From assembly GCA_947632335.1 (NCBI GenBank), contig CANROX010000006.1, positions 1 through 64,000 of the forward strand: a stretch of 64,000 nt of DNA, written 5' to 3'. Under the pieces are notes generated by a model, which was not told where the DNA came from, ran no database searches, and saw only the letters and a list, made by a program, of their open reading frames with translations. The DNA is from an uncultured Clostridia bacterium. GTDB taxonomy: Bacteria; Bacillota; Clostridia; Oscillospirales; Acutalibacteraceae. The position numbers and the translations under genes were made by a program. Below, one piece after another: positions 63,312 through 64,000 of this stretch (position 1 is its first letter; each line of letters opens with the position of its first letter).

Positions 63312-64000
63312 ATGAAAAAAATATTATTTTTTATACCAAATTTATCACATGGTGGAGCTGAAAAAGTTCTAGTTAATTTAGTGAATAATCTTGATACCTC
63401 AGTGTTTGATATTACAGTGCAGGTTTTGTTTCCGAATGGTGTAAATGAGCAATTTTTAAATGAAAATATAAGGTTAAGACGGTGCTTTAAAAAAACTTTT
63501 AGGGGAAATAGTCATATATTTAAAATTTTCTCTCCACAATTTCTTTTTAAAAAATTTATAAAAGAACATTATGACATTATAGTATCCTATCTTGAAGGTC
63601 CGACTGCAAGAATTGTAAGTGGTTGTGCAGATAAGGACACAAAACTTGTTAGTTGGATACATTGCAGGATGGAAAATGAAAGGGCAGCATCAGTTGGCTT
63701 TAGAAATTTTCAGGAAGCTAAGCGTTGTTACAATAGGTTTGATTATACTGCGTGTGTATCAAAGTGGGTTAAAGATTATTTTACAAAAACTTTTGATTTT
63801 AAGAGGTCTATCGGGGTTTTATACAACACAATAGAAACAGAAGAAATTATAGAGAAATCAATGGAAAATATTGATGATATTAATTTTTCTGATGACTATT
63901 TTAATATTTGTTCTGTAGGAAAAATTACCCAGGTTAAAGGTTTTGACAGACTTGTAAGAATTCACAAGAAACTTATAAATAACGGCGTAAAAAATCACAT
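63312..64000 (+). CDS. Glycosyltransferase family 4 (partial, runs off the window)
   Basis: The frame starts at 63312, 3 bp after the previous stop, and stays open to the window end (229 codons). The start KKILFFIPNLSHGGAEKVLV and later CVSKWVKDYF and NICSVGKITQVKGFDRLV match the GT4 N-terminal domain and the start of the donor domain. The gene continues beyond the window, so its length is unknown. Confidence 0.88.
   Translation, partial: MKKILFFIPNLSHGGAEKVLVNLVNNLDTSVFDITVQVLFPNGVNEQFLNENIRLRRCFKKTFRGNSHIFKIFSPQFLFKKFIKEHYDIIVSYLEGPTARIVSGCADKDTKLVSWIHCRMENERAASVGFRNFQEAKRCYNRFDYTACVSKWVKDYFTKTFDFKRSIGVLYNTIETEEIIEKSMENIDDINFSDDYFNICSVGKITQVKGFDRLVRIHKKLINNGVKNH

Overview
The window looks like a chromosomal stretch from a low-GC, spore-forming anaerobic Clostridia member, probably close to Ruminococcaceae/Oscillospiraceae. 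The evidence is the spore genes (yabP, yabQ, spoIIR, a SpoIVFB-like protease), the Firmicutes gene order flippase-mazG-rqcP-yabP-yabQ-divIC-S1 protein, AddAB in place of RecBCD, a CIRCE-controlled groESL operon, and a secreted protein ending in a dockerin module. The placement is inference from gene content; no 16S rRNA or other phylogenetic marker was compared.

Layout. 1-5.6 kb: tail of a lipid flippase gene, a secreted beta-helix protein, then the conserved mazG-hup-rqcP-yabP-yabQ-divIC-S1 block and hpf. 5.6-8.9 kb: an RNA methyltransferase gene and CIRCE-groES-groEL. 9-13.6 kb: an ECF sigma factor with a membrane partner, an IS1182-like element inserted in the terminator shared with the convergent gpsA gene, and gpsA. 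13.6-14.1 kb: a 6S-like RNA and a DUF1292 gene on the minus strand. 14.3-19.5 kb: a small surface-polysaccharide pair (phosphoglycosyl transferase and polymerase), a LURP-one protein, an Lrp/AsnC regulator, an aminotransferase and ispE. 19.5-27.1 kb: spoIIR and addB-addA. 27-30.6 kb (minus): two flavoproteins and a small membrane exporter. 30.8-38.4 kb: a lipoprotein alkaline phosphatase, VanZ, MATE, a site-2 protease pair and three radical-SAM-related genes. 38.5-45.1 kb: tRNA-Ser, a dlt-like operon in the order ligase-carrier-MBOAT-SGNH, an acyltransferase gene carrying ten perfect GACA repeats in its 5' coding region, and a KdsC-like phosphatase. 45.2-55.5 kb: the dockerin protein, TrpB2, tRNA-Gly, the ACT/DUF711 pair, a PHP phosphatase, galU, a zinc-ribbon membrane protein, prfB and phosphoglycerate mutase. 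55.8-64 kb: an exopolysaccharide cluster (SDR, phosphoglycosyl transferase, EpsG-like polymerase, acyltransferase, split transketolase, three glycosyltransferases) that runs off the window.

How the parts fit. Much of the accessory content modifies or builds the cell surface: two polysaccharide assembly loci, a teichoic-acid-alanylation-like operon, several membrane acyltransferases and galU for UDP-glucose. The most striking signals are (i) the GACA tetranucleotide tract, which should make an O-acyltransferase phase-variable; (ii) two sporulation genes, yabP and spoIIR, whose ribosome-binding sites sit in the 3' arm of a hairpin while a sporulation-type promoter-like sequence lies so that a transcript starting there would lack the 5' arm; and (iii) an insertion sequence that duplicated an entire 29-bp terminator hairpin on insertion. 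All functions are read from sequence and family knowledge; no searches were run.
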